DNA from: Variovorax sp. E3
GTDB taxonomy: Bacteria > Pseudomonadota > Gammaproteobacteria > Burkholderiales > Burkholderiaceae_C
Reading direction: 5' to 3'
DNA: 54,744 nt
Assembly: GCF_016082275.1 (NCBI RefSeq)
Contig: NZ_MOWM01000035.1
Span: forward strand, 1-54,744
Positions within the stretch are counted from its first letter, which is position 1, and the number at the start of each line of letters is the position of its first letter. This document shows, piece after piece, positions 1-7,667 of the stretch. Both the position numbers and the translations under genes were made by a program. The notes under the pieces were generated by a model. It did not search any database and was not told the DNA's origin. It saw nothing but the letters and a program-made list of their open reading frames with translations.

Positions 1-208
1 AAACCCCGGAGAGCCTGATCGCTTGAAACACATGAATGCGTTGTCAGCCGAGCCTTCGATCATACAACGGTTTTTCTGACATCGTCAAACTCCCGTGACT
101 TTTTTCACTTTGGCGCAGCGAGCCCCAGGGAACGACGTCGGCTTCTTATATAGAGCCGACTTGTCGACTCCCCTACTCCAGGCAAAGAGCTGTATGTACC
201 TCTCACAA
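1..208. other. Window edge, no gene recognised
   Basis: About 200 bases before the first terminator hold no convincing gene. A short frame is open from base 2 to about 80, but its codons (TTG, AAA, TCA, ATA) are unlike those of the neighbours, so it is either the last few codons of a gene outside the window or chance. A 7-bp inverted repeat (GTCGGCT at 137-143, AGCCGAC at 154-160) encloses an AT-rich loop; its role is unknown. Confidence 0.3.
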
Positions 209-240
209 ATGAGAAAGCCGCCCGAAGGCGGCTTTCTCAT
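209..240 (-). terminator. Hairpin terminator of the small membrane protein gene
   Basis: A perfect 14-bp stem closes a 4-base loop. Read on the minus strand the loop is C-UUCG-G, the very stable tetraloop common in terminators, and the stem is followed by a short T run (ATTTGTG). It lies 22 bases past the stop codon of the minus-strand gene ending at 262. The T tract is weak, so termination may be partial or bidirectional. Confidence 0.75.
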
Positions 241-261
241 TCAGCAGATCGCTGCTCAGTC

Positions 262-762
262 TTAGTAATAGCGCGAGCTGTTCGCGCGAGCCACCGCATC
301 GATCTTGGCGGCTTCGGCGGCAGGCACGGCGCCTTCCGATTGCTGGCGCCACACGGCGGCTTGCAGTTCCTGCATCACGCGCGGATCGTTCTTGGCGGTT
401 TCCAGGAAACGGGCATCGGCACGTGCCGCGGCACGGCGCTCTGAAGCAGCGCGCCAGAGGCCAGCCATGCCGGTCTTGCGGACCGAGCCGGCAAACACCG
501 CGAACAAAGCGATCGCGGCAACACAGAACACGGTCCAGACAGCGAGCAGGCCGCCTTCGCTCCAGTTGGAGACGAGGACGTCGGTCACCACCAGCACGGC
601 CGCCGCGATGGCGACGATCAGCAGGGCGACGATCAGCAGGGCGATGAGCGGACGGGCGCCGTTGGCGCCGGCGCGTGCGGCCTGGATCTGGCCGAACAGG
701 ACTTCGGCGCGACGCACGCCGGGGTGGACGGTAGGTTGGTCAACGTGAACGAAGCTGGTCAT
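262..762 (-). CDS. Small two-helix membrane protein, hypothetical
   Basis: 166 residues. Two hydrophobic segments are visible, about residues 38-60 (LIALLIVALLIVAIAAAVL) and 72-95 (LLAVWTVFCVAAIALFAVF), followed by an Arg/Ala-rich charged C-terminal half ending in SSRYY. This suggests an inner-membrane protein with a cytoplasmic tail. The start is supported by AGGAGG eight bases upstream. It is divergent from a LysR gene and shares with it an intergenic CTAGGG-type palindrome; a stable hairpin follows its stop. No family is recognised and no function is claimed. Confidence 0.7.
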   Translation of the reverse strand: MTSFVHVDQPTVHPGVRRAEVLFGQIQAARAGANGARPLIALLIVALLIVAIAAAVLVVTDVLVSNWSEGGLLAVWTVFCVAAIALFAVFAGSVRKTGMAGLWRAASERRAAARADARFLETAKNDPRVMQELQAAVWRQQSEGAVPAAEAAKIDAVARANSSRYY

Positions 763-820
763 GATGTATCCCTCCTGGGATGTTGCTAACAGTGGTGGCG
801 AACAAGGCCGATGCAGTGAT

Positions 821-837
821 ATTAGGGCTTACCCTAG
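821..837. promoter_or_regulatory. Palindromic motif, copy 1 (TAGGG-N4-CCCTA)
   Basis: The sequence ATTAGGGCTTACCCTAG lies in the divergent gap, 46 bases before the LysR start and 59 bases before the membrane-protein start. A close relative sits at 2103-2119 in the next divergent gap. Read toward the minus-strand gene in each case, both fit CTAGGG-N4-CCCT(A/T)A. It may be an operator, possibly of the adjacent LysR protein; that is inference. Confidence 0.5.
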
Positions 838-882
838 TGCGTTTCCACTTTATCTTTCTGATGTTTATCATTCACAGCACTG

Positions 883-1863
883 ATGGACGTCAACTTTCGC
901 ACGCTCGACCTCAACTTGCTCCGCGTCTTCGACGAGGTGATGGCGGAGCGCAACCTCACGCGCGCCGCCCGCAACCTGTCGATCACCCAGCCGGCTGTGA
1001 GCAATGCGCTGCGGCGCCTGCGCGAGGTGCTGGGAGACGAGCTGGTGCGCCGCTCGGGCGCCGGCGTCGAACCCACGCCCCGGGCGCTGGCCCTCTGGCC
1101 GACCGTGCGCGACGCCCTGCGCCAGCTGCAGCACACGCTGGCCCCGGGCGAATTCGATGCCGCCACCGCCGACACCACCTTCCTGCTGGCCATGGCCGAT
1201 GCCACCGCGGCCGAGCTCATTCCAGGCCTGGTGCAGATCGCTGAAAAGGAAGCGCCCGCCATCTCGCTGCGCGTGCTGCCGCTGACCACGCGCGACCCGC
1301 GCCGCATGCTCGAGCTCGAAGAGGTCGACATGGCGGTCGGCTATTTCCCGGCGGTGATCGCCAGCCTCGCGGCGCGCGGGCAGTCGGGCGTGGGGGTTGC
1401 GTTCGAGACCCAGCGGCTCTACCTGGGTCAATATGTGTGCGTGATGCGCAGGGGCCATCCGCTGGCGAATGCGCCGCTCACGCTCGACGACTACTGCGCG
1501 GCGCGGCACCTGCTGGTGAGCTTTTCGGGGCGGCCCTACGGCTTCATCGACCAGACGCTGGGCGCGCTGGGGCGCGAGCGGCGCATCGTGGTGACGGTGA
1601 ACCAGTTCTTCACGGCGGGCCGGGTGGTCGCCAATTCAGACCTGCTGACCGTGCTGCCGCGCCACTTTGTAACAGTGACCGGCATCGACGACCAACTGGT
1701 GCTGCGCGACCTGCCCTTCGACCAGCCCCCGGTGCACGTCGACGCCATCTGGCACCGGCGCGCCCAGCACGGGCATTCTCATGAGTGGTTGCGCACGGCG
1801 CTGTTGCGCTCGGCAGCCGCGGCTTTCGCCGGATCGGTCCTCGGGCAGAAGGTGCCCGGCTGA
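883..1863 (+). CDS. LysR-family transcriptional regulator
   Basis: 326 residues, slightly longer than the usual 300 or so. The N-terminal winged helix-turn-helix is clear at residues 6-65 (LNLLRVF, RNLTRAARNLSITQPAVSNALRRLRE), followed by the linker helix and a periplasmic-binding-like effector domain. The PAVSNALRRLR recognition helix and overall layout resemble the NodD/NahR side of the family, whose members often respond to aromatic or acidic ligands. It is transcribed away from the small membrane protein gene across a gap holding a palindrome. Its target is unknown; autoregulation and control of the divergent gene are the default expectation for this family. Confidence 0.9.
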   Translation: MDVNFRTLDLNLLRVFDEVMAERNLTRAARNLSITQPAVSNALRRLREVLGDELVRRSGAGVEPTPRALALWPTVRDALRQLQHTLAPGEFDAATADTTFLLAMADATAAELIPGLVQIAEKEAPAISLRVLPLTTRDPRRMLELEEVDMAVGYFPAVIASLAARGQSGVGVAFETQRLYLGQYVCVMRRGHPLANAPLTLDDYCAARHLLVSFSGRPYGFIDQTLGALGRERRIVVTVNQFFTAGRVVANSDLLTVLPRHFVTVTGIDDQLVLRDLPFDQPPVHVDAIWHRRAQHGHSHEWLRTALLRSAAAAFAGSVLGQKVPG

Positions 1864-1880
1864 CCGAAGAAGCCCGCAGG

Positions 1881-2054
1881 TCAGCGAACGACGCTGAGGT
1901 ACGCCGAGGCGGCGGCGCGCAGTTCCTGCGCGTGGTGGGCTCCGCGACCGGCGCGCATGTCGGCGCTTTCCATCAGCGCGGCGGCGTGGCTGGCCGGGGC
2001 ATTGACGGTCGAGGAACGGAAGAAACGTGCCACTTGGGCGATGAGGCTGAACAT
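1881..2054 (-). CDS. Small hypothetical protein (57 aa)
   Basis: A 57-residue frame begins MFSLIAQVARFFRSS and ends AASAYLSVVR. It has an amphipathic/hydrophobic N-terminus, alternating small residues, and codon use like the neighbours with G or C at most third positions. It fills the otherwise unexplained space between the LysR stop (1863) and the palindrome at 2103-2119, which lies about 50 bases upstream of its ATG, similar to the spacing before the membrane-protein gene. No family is recognised. A plus-strand open frame over the same bases has poor composition and was rejected. Confidence 0.55.
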   Translation of the reverse strand: MFSLIAQVARFFRSSTVNAPASHAAALMESADMRAGRGAHHAQELRAAASAYLSVVR

Positions 2055-2102
2055 GGTGTTGCGCGGCTTATGGCCGTGCTCTGAGTGGTTGATGTCCTTA
2101 GA

Positions 2103-2119
2103 TTAAGGGTTTTCCCTAG
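2103..2119. promoter_or_regulatory. Palindromic motif, copy 2 (AAGGG-N4-CCCTA)
   Basis: TTAAGGGTTTTCCCTAG lies between the 57-residue ORF (minus) and the metallophosphoesterase (plus), about 49 and 61 bases from their starts. It matches the motif at 821-837 in both GGG/CCC half-sites, the 4-base spacer and the flanking CTAG. Two copies in neighbouring divergent gaps suggest a shared regulator. Confidence 0.5.
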
Positions 2120-2180
2120 GAAAGCAAGCCCGACCTTATGCACTTCGCGCATGGGGCAATTCACCTAGACTGGCCCGACG

Positions 2181-2987
2181 ATGAAGCTGCAACTGTTGTC
2201 CGACCTCCATCTGGAGTCCCATCCCCGCTTCCAGGCCGAGCCCGTGCCGGGCGCCGACATGCTGATCCTGGCGGGCGACATCGGCTCCTACCAACAGGGC
2301 TCCCGCCTGACCGACACCGACTTCGGCCTGGGCCGGTTCTCGCCCCGCAACGGCTGGCCGACCCCCGTGGTCTACGTGCCGGGCAACCACGAGTACGACA
2401 ACGTCGACTTCGACGAAACCCACGAGCGCCTGCGCACCCTCTGCGAAGAGCTCGACATTCTCTGGCTGGAGCGCGAAACCCGCGTCATCGACGGCATCCG
2501 CTTCATCGGCACCACCCTCTGGGCCGATTTCGACGCGCTGGCCGAGCCCACCGACGGCTTGGCCGAGGCGCTCAAGAAACGCGGCAAGGCCATGCGCGCG
2601 GCCGATTTCTACCTTGAAAAAGCGGCCACCATGCGTAACGGCGAACTCTTCCTCGCCGCGCAGCTGCGTGAGCAAGGGCTGGCCTGCCAGGCCTGGCTCG
2701 AGCAGGCACTGGCCGAGCCCTTCGACGGCACCACGGTGGCCATCACCCACTTCGCGCCCAGCCTGGACAGCGGCGATCCGCGCTACGGCCTGTCCCCGGG
2801 CACGGCCGGTTTCTGCAATGCGCTCGATGCGCTGCTTCCGCACGCCAAGCTGTGGCTGCACGGCCATCTGCACTGCCCGTCCGACTACGTGAAGAACGGC
2901 TGCCGCGTGGTGGCCAACCCGCTGGGCTACGCGCGCAACGGCGAGCAGGAAGGCTTCAAGCCCCACCTGCTGATCGAGGTGCACTGA
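2181..2987 (+). CDS. Calcineurin-like metallophosphoesterase
   Basis: 268 residues, cytoplasmic (no signal peptide). All metal-binding blocks of the calcineurin-like fold are present in order: D-L-H at residues 8-10, G-D-I with D33, G-N-H-E at 68-71, T-H-F with H190, and G-H-L-H at 228-231. Such proteins hydrolyse phosphomonoesters or phosphodiesters with a two-metal centre. The substrate cannot be told from sequence. It stands alone between a divergent small ORF and a separately initiated amidase gene. An obvious ribosome binding site is lacking, so the start is chosen by homology: the first motif is nine bases from the usual N-terminus. Confidence 0.88.
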   Translation: MKLQLLSDLHLESHPRFQAEPVPGADMLILAGDIGSYQQGSRLTDTDFGLGRFSPRNGWPTPVVYVPGNHEYDNVDFDETHERLRTLCEELDILWLERETRVIDGIRFIGTTLWADFDALAEPTDGLAEALKKRGKAMRAADFYLEKAATMRNGELFLAAQLREQGLACQAWLEQALAEPFDGTTVAITHFAPSLDSGDPRYGLSPGTAGFCNALDALLPHAKLWLHGHLHCPSDYVKNGCRVVANPLGYARNGEQEGFKPHLLIEVH

Positions 2988-3095
2988 AAAAGCACCACCC
3001 GCGCCGGCGTTACACAGTAACCGCCTGCAACGCGCCGGCCCCGCCCGCTGTGTAGACTGCCATGAGGCCCACCCATCCACCCGGAGGAGAGCGCC

Positions 3096-4604
3096 ATGAC
3101 GCAACAGCAACAACAACGTCGGACTTTCCTGCAACAGTCGGCCGGCGCCGCAGCCGCCACCGGCCTGCTCTCCTTCTGGCCCAGGGCGTTCGCGCAGACG
3201 CCAGCGCAAGCCCCCGACACCGGCGGCAAGGCCATGGGCCAGCTGTCGATCGTCGAGCTGTCGCGCCGCCTCGCGGCCAACTCGCTCAGCAGCAGCCAGC
3301 TGGTGGAAGAAGCACTCGCGGCCATCCAGAACCCCGCCGGTGAAGGCGTGCGCACCTTCATCCGCGTGCACGCCGACACGGCCCGCGCCACCGCCGCGCG
3401 GCTCGATGCCGACCGCAAGGCCGGCCGCCCGGCGGCCTCGCCGATCTCCGGCGTCCCGATCTCGCTGAAAGACCTGTTCGACGAAGCCGGCGTCACCACG
3501 CTCGGCGGCTCGACCGTGCTGGCCGGCCAGCCGCCGGCGGCGCGCGACGCCATCGTGGTCGAACGGCTGCGGCGCGCGGGCGCGATCATCATCGGGCGCT
3601 CCAACACGGTCGAGTTCGCCTACACGGGCCTGGGCATCAACCCCCACTACGGCACGCCGAAGAACGTGTTCGACCGCGCGACCGGCCGCATCCCGGGCGG
3701 CTCCACGTCCGGCGGCGCGATCTCCGTGGCCGACGGCATGGCCGCCGGCGCCATCGGCACCGACACCGGCGGCTCGCTGCGCATTCCCTCCGCGCTCAAC
3801 GGGCTGGTGGGCTTCAAGCCGACGCAGCGGCGCATTCCGCTCGACGGCGTGCTGCCGCTGTCGACCTCCTTCGATTCGGCCGGCCCGATGGCCTGGACGG
3901 TGGAAGACTGCGCCCTGCTCGACGCCGTGCTGGCCGGCGAATTGCCGCGCCCGATCAGGGTGCCGCCGCTGCGCGGCCTGCGCTTTGCCGTGCCCAAGAC
4001 CTTCTTCCAGGACGACCTGTCGCCGGCCGTGGCCACCGCCTTCGCCGCCGCGCTGTCCAAGCTGTCCGCCGCGGGCGCCACCATCACCGAGCTGCCGATG
4101 CTCGAGTTCGCGAAGGCGCCGACCATCAACCCGCGCGGCATGATCACCGCCGCCGAGGCCTTCACCTGGCACCGCGAGTTCATCAAGACCGGCGCCGCCA
4201 AGTACGACCCGCGCGTGCTGGCCCGCATCAAGACCGGCGAGACCATCACCGCGCCCGACTACCTGCAGCTGCAGGCGCTGCGCCGCCAGTTCATCCGCTC
4301 GATCAACACGGCCGCCGCCGGCTACGACGCGATGCTGATGCCGACCACGCCCGACACCGCACCGCCCATTGCCGAGGTGCTGAAGGACGACGACACCTAC
4401 TACCGCATCAACGGCCGCATGCTGCGCAACCCCTCGGTGGTGAACCTGTTCGACGGCTGCGCGCTCTCGGTGCCCTGCCACGAGGCGGGCAGCGCGCCGG
4501 TCGGGCTGATGATTGCCGGCATCGGCAACACCGACCACCGCTTGCTGGCGGTCGGTTGGGCGGTCGAGGCCGTGGTGACGCCCCGGCGCGTGCTCAACAG
4601 CTGA
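3096..4604 (+). CDS. Tat-exported amidase (amidase-signature family)
   Basis: 502 residues. The N-terminus is a twin-arginine signal (QRRTFLQ, then a hydrophobic stretch to about residue 33, FAQ). The amidase-signature core follows: Lys125 in SISLKDLF, the Gly/Ser block GGSTSGGAIS near residue 201 with the cis-Ser, and the nucleophile Ser near 227 in DTGGSLRIPS. This Ser-cisSer-Lys triad hydrolyses carboxamides to acid and ammonia. Export as a folded protein implies action in the periplasm. The start has GGAGGAG upstream. Substrate unknown; glutamyl-tRNA amidotransferase is unlikely given the signal peptide and lack of gatB/C partners. Confidence 0.9.
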   Translation: MTQQQQQRRTFLQQSAGAAAATGLLSFWPRAFAQTPAQAPDTGGKAMGQLSIVELSRRLAANSLSSSQLVEEALAAIQNPAGEGVRTFIRVHADTARATAARLDADRKAGRPAASPISGVPISLKDLFDEAGVTTLGGSTVLAGQPPAARDAIVVERLRRAGAIIIGRSNTVEFAYTGLGINPHYGTPKNVFDRATGRIPGGSTSGGAISVADGMAAGAIGTDTGGSLRIPSALNGLVGFKPTQRRIPLDGVLPLSTSFDSAGPMAWTVEDCALLDAVLAGELPRPIRVPPLRGLRFAVPKTFFQDDLSPAVATAFAAALSKLSAAGATITELPMLEFAKAPTINPRGMITAAEAFTWHREFIKTGAAKYDPRVLARIKTGETITAPDYLQLQALRRQFIRSINTAAAGYDAMLMPTTPDTAPPIAEVLKDDDTYYRINGRMLRNPSVVNLFDGCALSVPCHEAGSAPVGLMIAGIGNTDHRLLAVGWAVEAVVTPRRVLNS

Positions 4605-4613
4605 GCCGCCGGG

Positions 4614-5234
4614 TCAGCGCGAGGCGATGCCCTCGAAGCAGGTCGCGAGCACCAGCTCGACGATCTGCTCGTCGGTCTGCAGCCCGCCGGCCTTGAGGAA
4701 ACCCAGCACCGGATCACAGGCGCGCGCGAACAGCGTGTAGAGCACGGCAATGGCCGGCAGCTTCGGGTTTAGCGAGCCGTCGGCCTGCGCCGCCTGGATC
4801 CACGCGCCGAGCTGGTCGCTGATGGTCACCAGCCGGTCGAGGTAGGCGCGGTTGTTCATCAGCGCGGCGCGCAGCGTGGAGTTCTGGTGCGGCAGCGACG
4901 GCATCTCGCCGGCCAGTTGCACCTGCATCGACCAGCGCACCACGGCGCGCAGCTTGGCAATGGGCTTGTCTTCGGCCGGCACCGACGCCAGAAAATCCAG
5001 CGTGCGCTGCATGATGCGCACCATCGCGGCGGCGGCCAGGTCTTCCTTGCTGGGAAAGTGCTTGTAGAGGCTGGCCTTGGCAATGCCCACCGCGGCCGCC
5101 ACCTCGTCGACCGTCATCGACTCGAAGCCCTTTTCGGCCAGCAGCCGGTTCGCGGTCTGCACGATGGCCTCTTCGCGGGCCTGGAGCATCTGCTCCTTGA
5201 ACGAGGTCTTCTTGGCGGGGGAAACGGCATTCAT
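4614..5234 (-). CDS. TetR/AcrR-family transcriptional regulator
   Basis: 206 residues from ATG 5234 (a TTG at 5264 is possible). The N-terminal helix-turn-helix is typical of the family: ANRLLAEKGFESMTVDEVAAAVGIAKASLYKHFPSKEDL. The C-terminal ligand domain is all-helical. The gene converges on the amidase with only nine bases between stops and follows the GntR gene on the same strand. Target and ligand are not evident. TetR regulators usually repress adjacent or divergent genes, but none is divergent here except across the GntR gene. Confidence 0.87.
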   Translation of the reverse strand: MNAVSPAKKTSFKEQMLQAREEAIVQTANRLLAEKGFESMTVDEVAAAVGIAKASLYKHFPSKEDLAAAAMVRIMQRTLDFLASVPAEDKPIAKLRAVVRWSMQVQLAGEMPSLPHQNSTLRAALMNNRAYLDRLVTISDQLGAWIQAAQADGSLNPKLPAIAVLYTLFARACDPVLGFLKAGGLQTDEQIVELVLATCFEGIASR

Positions 5235-5329
5235 GCCGGAAATTCTAGTCTTGGGCGTCGTCAACCAGACGGCATGCTCGCCGAAATACCGCTCGGTCTT
5301 TTACAGACTGAGCAGTTCGACAAAATCGT

Positions 5330-6063
5330 TCAGGCGCTGCGCCCCTTGGAAACGAGGCGAATCCCCGGCATCAGCTCGGCCGCCAGCTCGGGCCGCTCCA
5401 GCGCGTAGTCGAGGTTCATGCGCGCGATCTCGACGTGCTCCTCGCCCAGCGCCTGCGCGCGCGAGCCCTGCCCGCGCTCGATGGCCTGCACCATCGCGTG
5501 GTGCGTGCGGTGCGCCTGGCGCATCCACTGCTGGCCCTCTTCCATCGACGACTGCATCGGCAGCATCGCGCTCGGCGCGGCGAATGGCTGGCCACCCAGC
5601 ATGTCCATCACGCGCTTGAGCGCGAGGTTGCCGCAGCCTTCGAGGATCAGCTTGTGGAAGCGGTCGTTCATTTCGACGTAGGCCGCGTAGTCGTCGATTT
5701 CCATGCTGGGTTTGTTCACCGCGCGGTCGCCGGCGTCCAGGCAGTCCTTCAGGTCGCGCAGCAGCTGGCGCGGCGCGCCGTCCTCGGCCAGCAGGCGGGC
5801 GGCAAAGCCTTCGATCACGCCGCGCACGCGAATGGCGTCGGCCACTTCCTGCGAGGTGAAGCGGCGCATCTGGTAGCCGCCCGAGGGCGACTGCTCGATC
5901 AGCCTTCGTGCTCCAGGCTGGCCAGCGCCAGCCGCACCGGGGTGCGCGAAGCCTCGAGCTTCTCGGCCAGCGGGATCTCGGCCAGCCGCTCTCCGGGCAC
6001 GAATTCGCCCTTGAGAATCATGTCGCGCAGCTGCACGAGCACGCGGGATTGTTGGGAGTCCAT
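5330..6063 (-). CDS. GntR-family regulator, FCD subfamily (frameshifted)
   Basis: The N-terminal winged helix (MDSQQSRVLVQLRDMILKGEF... ASRTPVRLALASLEHEG) reads from ATG 6063. It then loses frame near 5903 and resumes as LIEQSPSGGYQMRRF followed by the all-helical FCD effector domain (VRGVIEGFAARLLAEDG, MNDRFHKLILEGCGN). Adding one C on the plus strand in the run at 5903-5904 restores a normal protein of about 240 residues. The C-terminus is also uncertain: one extra base near 5350 would extend it to a stop at 5301. It is divergent from the Rieske operon and is the obvious candidate regulator of it; FCD members bind small acids or aromatic acids. Confidence 0.82.
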
Positions 6064-6098
6064 CGGCGAATTCTAGGAGACGCGCCCGCCATTGCACG

Positions 6099-6280
6099 CA
6101 GCATATTTATGCTGGCTCGCTTGTTGCATGCACTTCGTGTAATCAAGTGTCAAAAACCGACGTTACGCTCAGCGTTAACCCTGATTTTTGGCATTCCATG
6201 CCCCATTACAGGGCGAATCAGCAGATGAAAGTTTGACCTGGGCCGAGGATCACCAAGACAATGCATACAGTTGCATGCAA
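6099..6280. promoter_or_regulatory. Divergent control region with several palindromes
   Basis: The gap between the GntR gene and the Rieske operon holds CAGCATA-TT-TATGCTG (6099-6114, two perfect 7-base arms), TTGCATGCAC (6124-6133), ACGCT-C-AGCGT (6165-6175) and the perfect palindrome TTGCATGCAA (6271-6280). GntR proteins bind short inverted repeats of this kind as dimers. The repeated TTGCATGCA half-element at two sites is the best operator candidate; which site is used is unknown. Confidence 0.5.
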
Positions 6281-6325
6281 TGCCTGCAAGCCTCAGTCCA
6301 CAGAACCCACGATGGAGCCCGCACG

Positions 6326-7660
6326 ATGATCAGCGCCGAGCAAAACGATTTCATCACCCGCGTCGGTCCCGGCGCGCCCGCCGGCAAGCTGCTGCGCCGC
6401 TACTGGCAACCGGTGGCCCTGGCCGACGAACTGGCGGGCCCGCGCCCGGTCAAGCCGGTGAAGCTCATGGGGCAGGACTTCGTCCTGTTCCGTGACGAGA
6501 ACGGCCAGCTCGGCATGCTCGACCGCGACTGCCCGCACCGCGGCGCCGACCTCGCCTTCGGCCGGCTCGAGAACGGCGGCATCCGCTGCGCCTTCCACGG
6601 CTGGCTGTTCGACGCCAAGGGCAACTGCCTGGAAACCCCGGCCGAGCCGCCCACCAGCAAGCTGTGCAGCCGCATCAAGCAGTCGGCCTACCCGGTGGTC
6701 GAGAAGGCCGGCACCATCTTCGCGTACATCGGCGAGGGCGAGCCCCCCGCCTTCCCCGACTTCGACTGCTTCGTCGCGCCCGACAGCCACACCTTCGCGT
6801 TCAAGGGCCTGTTCGAGTGCAACTGGCTGCAGGCGCTCGAAGTGGGCATCGACCCGGCGCACGCCTCGTACCTGCACCGCTTCTTCGAGGACGAAGACAC
6901 CTCCGAGAGCTACGGCAAGCAGTTCCGCGGCGCCTCGGCCGACTCCGACATGCCCATCACCAAGGTGCTGCGCGAGTACGACCGCCCCGACATCAGCGTG
7001 GAGCCCACCGACTACGGCTTCCGCCTGAAGGCCCTGCGCAAGCTGAGCGAAGACACCACCCACGTGCGCGTGACCAACGTGGTGTTCCCGCAGGCCTTCG
7101 TGATCCCCATGAGCGCCGAGATGACCATCTCGCAGTGGCACGTGCCGGTCGACGACACGCACTGCTACTGGTATGCCGTGTTCACCAGCTTCACCGGCCC
7201 GGTCGACAAGCAGCAGATGCGCGACCAGCGCCTGAAGCTCTACGAGCTGCCCGACTACACCTCGCGCAAGAACAAGCGCAACAACTACGGCTACAGCATC
7301 GAGGAACAGGCCACCGAGACCTACACCGGCATGGGCGACGACATCAACGTGCACGACCAGTGGGCGGTGGAGTCGCAGGGCGCCATTCAAGACCGCACGC
7401 GCGAGCACCTGGGCAGCACCGACAAGGGCATCATTGCCTACCGCCGCGTGCTGGTGAAGGCCATCGAGGCCACGCTCGCCGGCGAGACCGCGCCGATGCT
7501 CATCGACGCCGCGCAGGCCAGCGCCATGACCGGCCCGCCGTCCATCGACGGCATCGGGCGCAACGTCAGCGACGAGGCCGCCACCGAGGCCTACTGGCAG
7601 GACGCCGACCGCGCGCGCCGCCTGAAGTCGGACTGGGCCTGCGCACGCCTGGCTGCCTGA
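6326..7660 (+). CDS. Rieske non-haem iron oxygenase, alpha subunit
   Basis: 444 residues from ATG 6326, which has GGAG nine bases upstream; an open extension to 6188 has no such site. The Rieske [2Fe-2S] ligands are C69-P-H71 (DRDCPHRGA) and C88-A-F-H91 (CAFHGWLF). The mononuclear iron site is D176-P-A-H179 and H184 (GIDPAHASYLH). Layout and length fit the phthalate 4,5-dioxygenase-like class that acts without a beta subunit and hydroxylates, demethylates or cleaves aromatic or amine substrates with O2. First gene of an operon with a GS-like ligase, a ferredoxin and an ABC importer. A reductase is missing from the window, so electrons reach the ferredoxin from elsewhere. Substrate unknown. 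Confidence 0.92.
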   Translation: MISAEQNDFITRVGPGAPAGKLLRRYWQPVALADELAGPRPVKPVKLMGQDFVLFRDENGQLGMLDRDCPHRGADLAFGRLENGGIRCAFHGWLFDAKGNCLETPAEPPTSKLCSRIKQSAYPVVEKAGTIFAYIGEGEPPAFPDFDCFVAPDSHTFAFKGLFECNWLQALEVGIDPAHASYLHRFFEDEDTSESYGKQFRGASADSDMPITKVLREYDRPDISVEPTDYGFRLKALRKLSEDTTHVRVTNVVFPQAFVIPMSAEMTISQWHVPVDDTHCYWYAVFTSFTGPVDKQQMRDQRLKLYELPDYTSRKNKRNNYGYSIEEQATETYTGMGDDINVHDQWAVESQGAIQDRTREHLGSTDKGIIAYRRVLVKAIEATLAGETAPMLIDAAQASAMTGPPSIDGIGRNVSDEAATEAYWQDADRARRLKSDWACARLAA

Positions 7661-7667
7661 GTACGCC

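Noticed and set aside
1..208. Possible tRNA or tmRNA end at the left edge
   Set aside because: No cloverleaf, CCA end or tmRNA tag-like structure could be folded; only short inverted repeats are present.
1785..2084. Plus-strand frame overlapping the end of the LysR gene
   Set aside because: Gly/Arg-rich with no motif; the opposite strand holds a better short ORF (1881-2054).
2136..4538. Very long open frame on the minus strand opposite the phosphoesterase and amidase genes
   Set aside because: Its composition is His/Gly/Arg/Ala-rich low complexity, it covers two well-supported plus-strand genes, and it arises from the high third-position GC of those genes.
6188..6325. N-terminal extension of the Rieske protein
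   Set aside because: The extension has no ribosome binding site and overlaps palindromic control DNA; ATG 6326 has GGAG at good spacing and fits family length.
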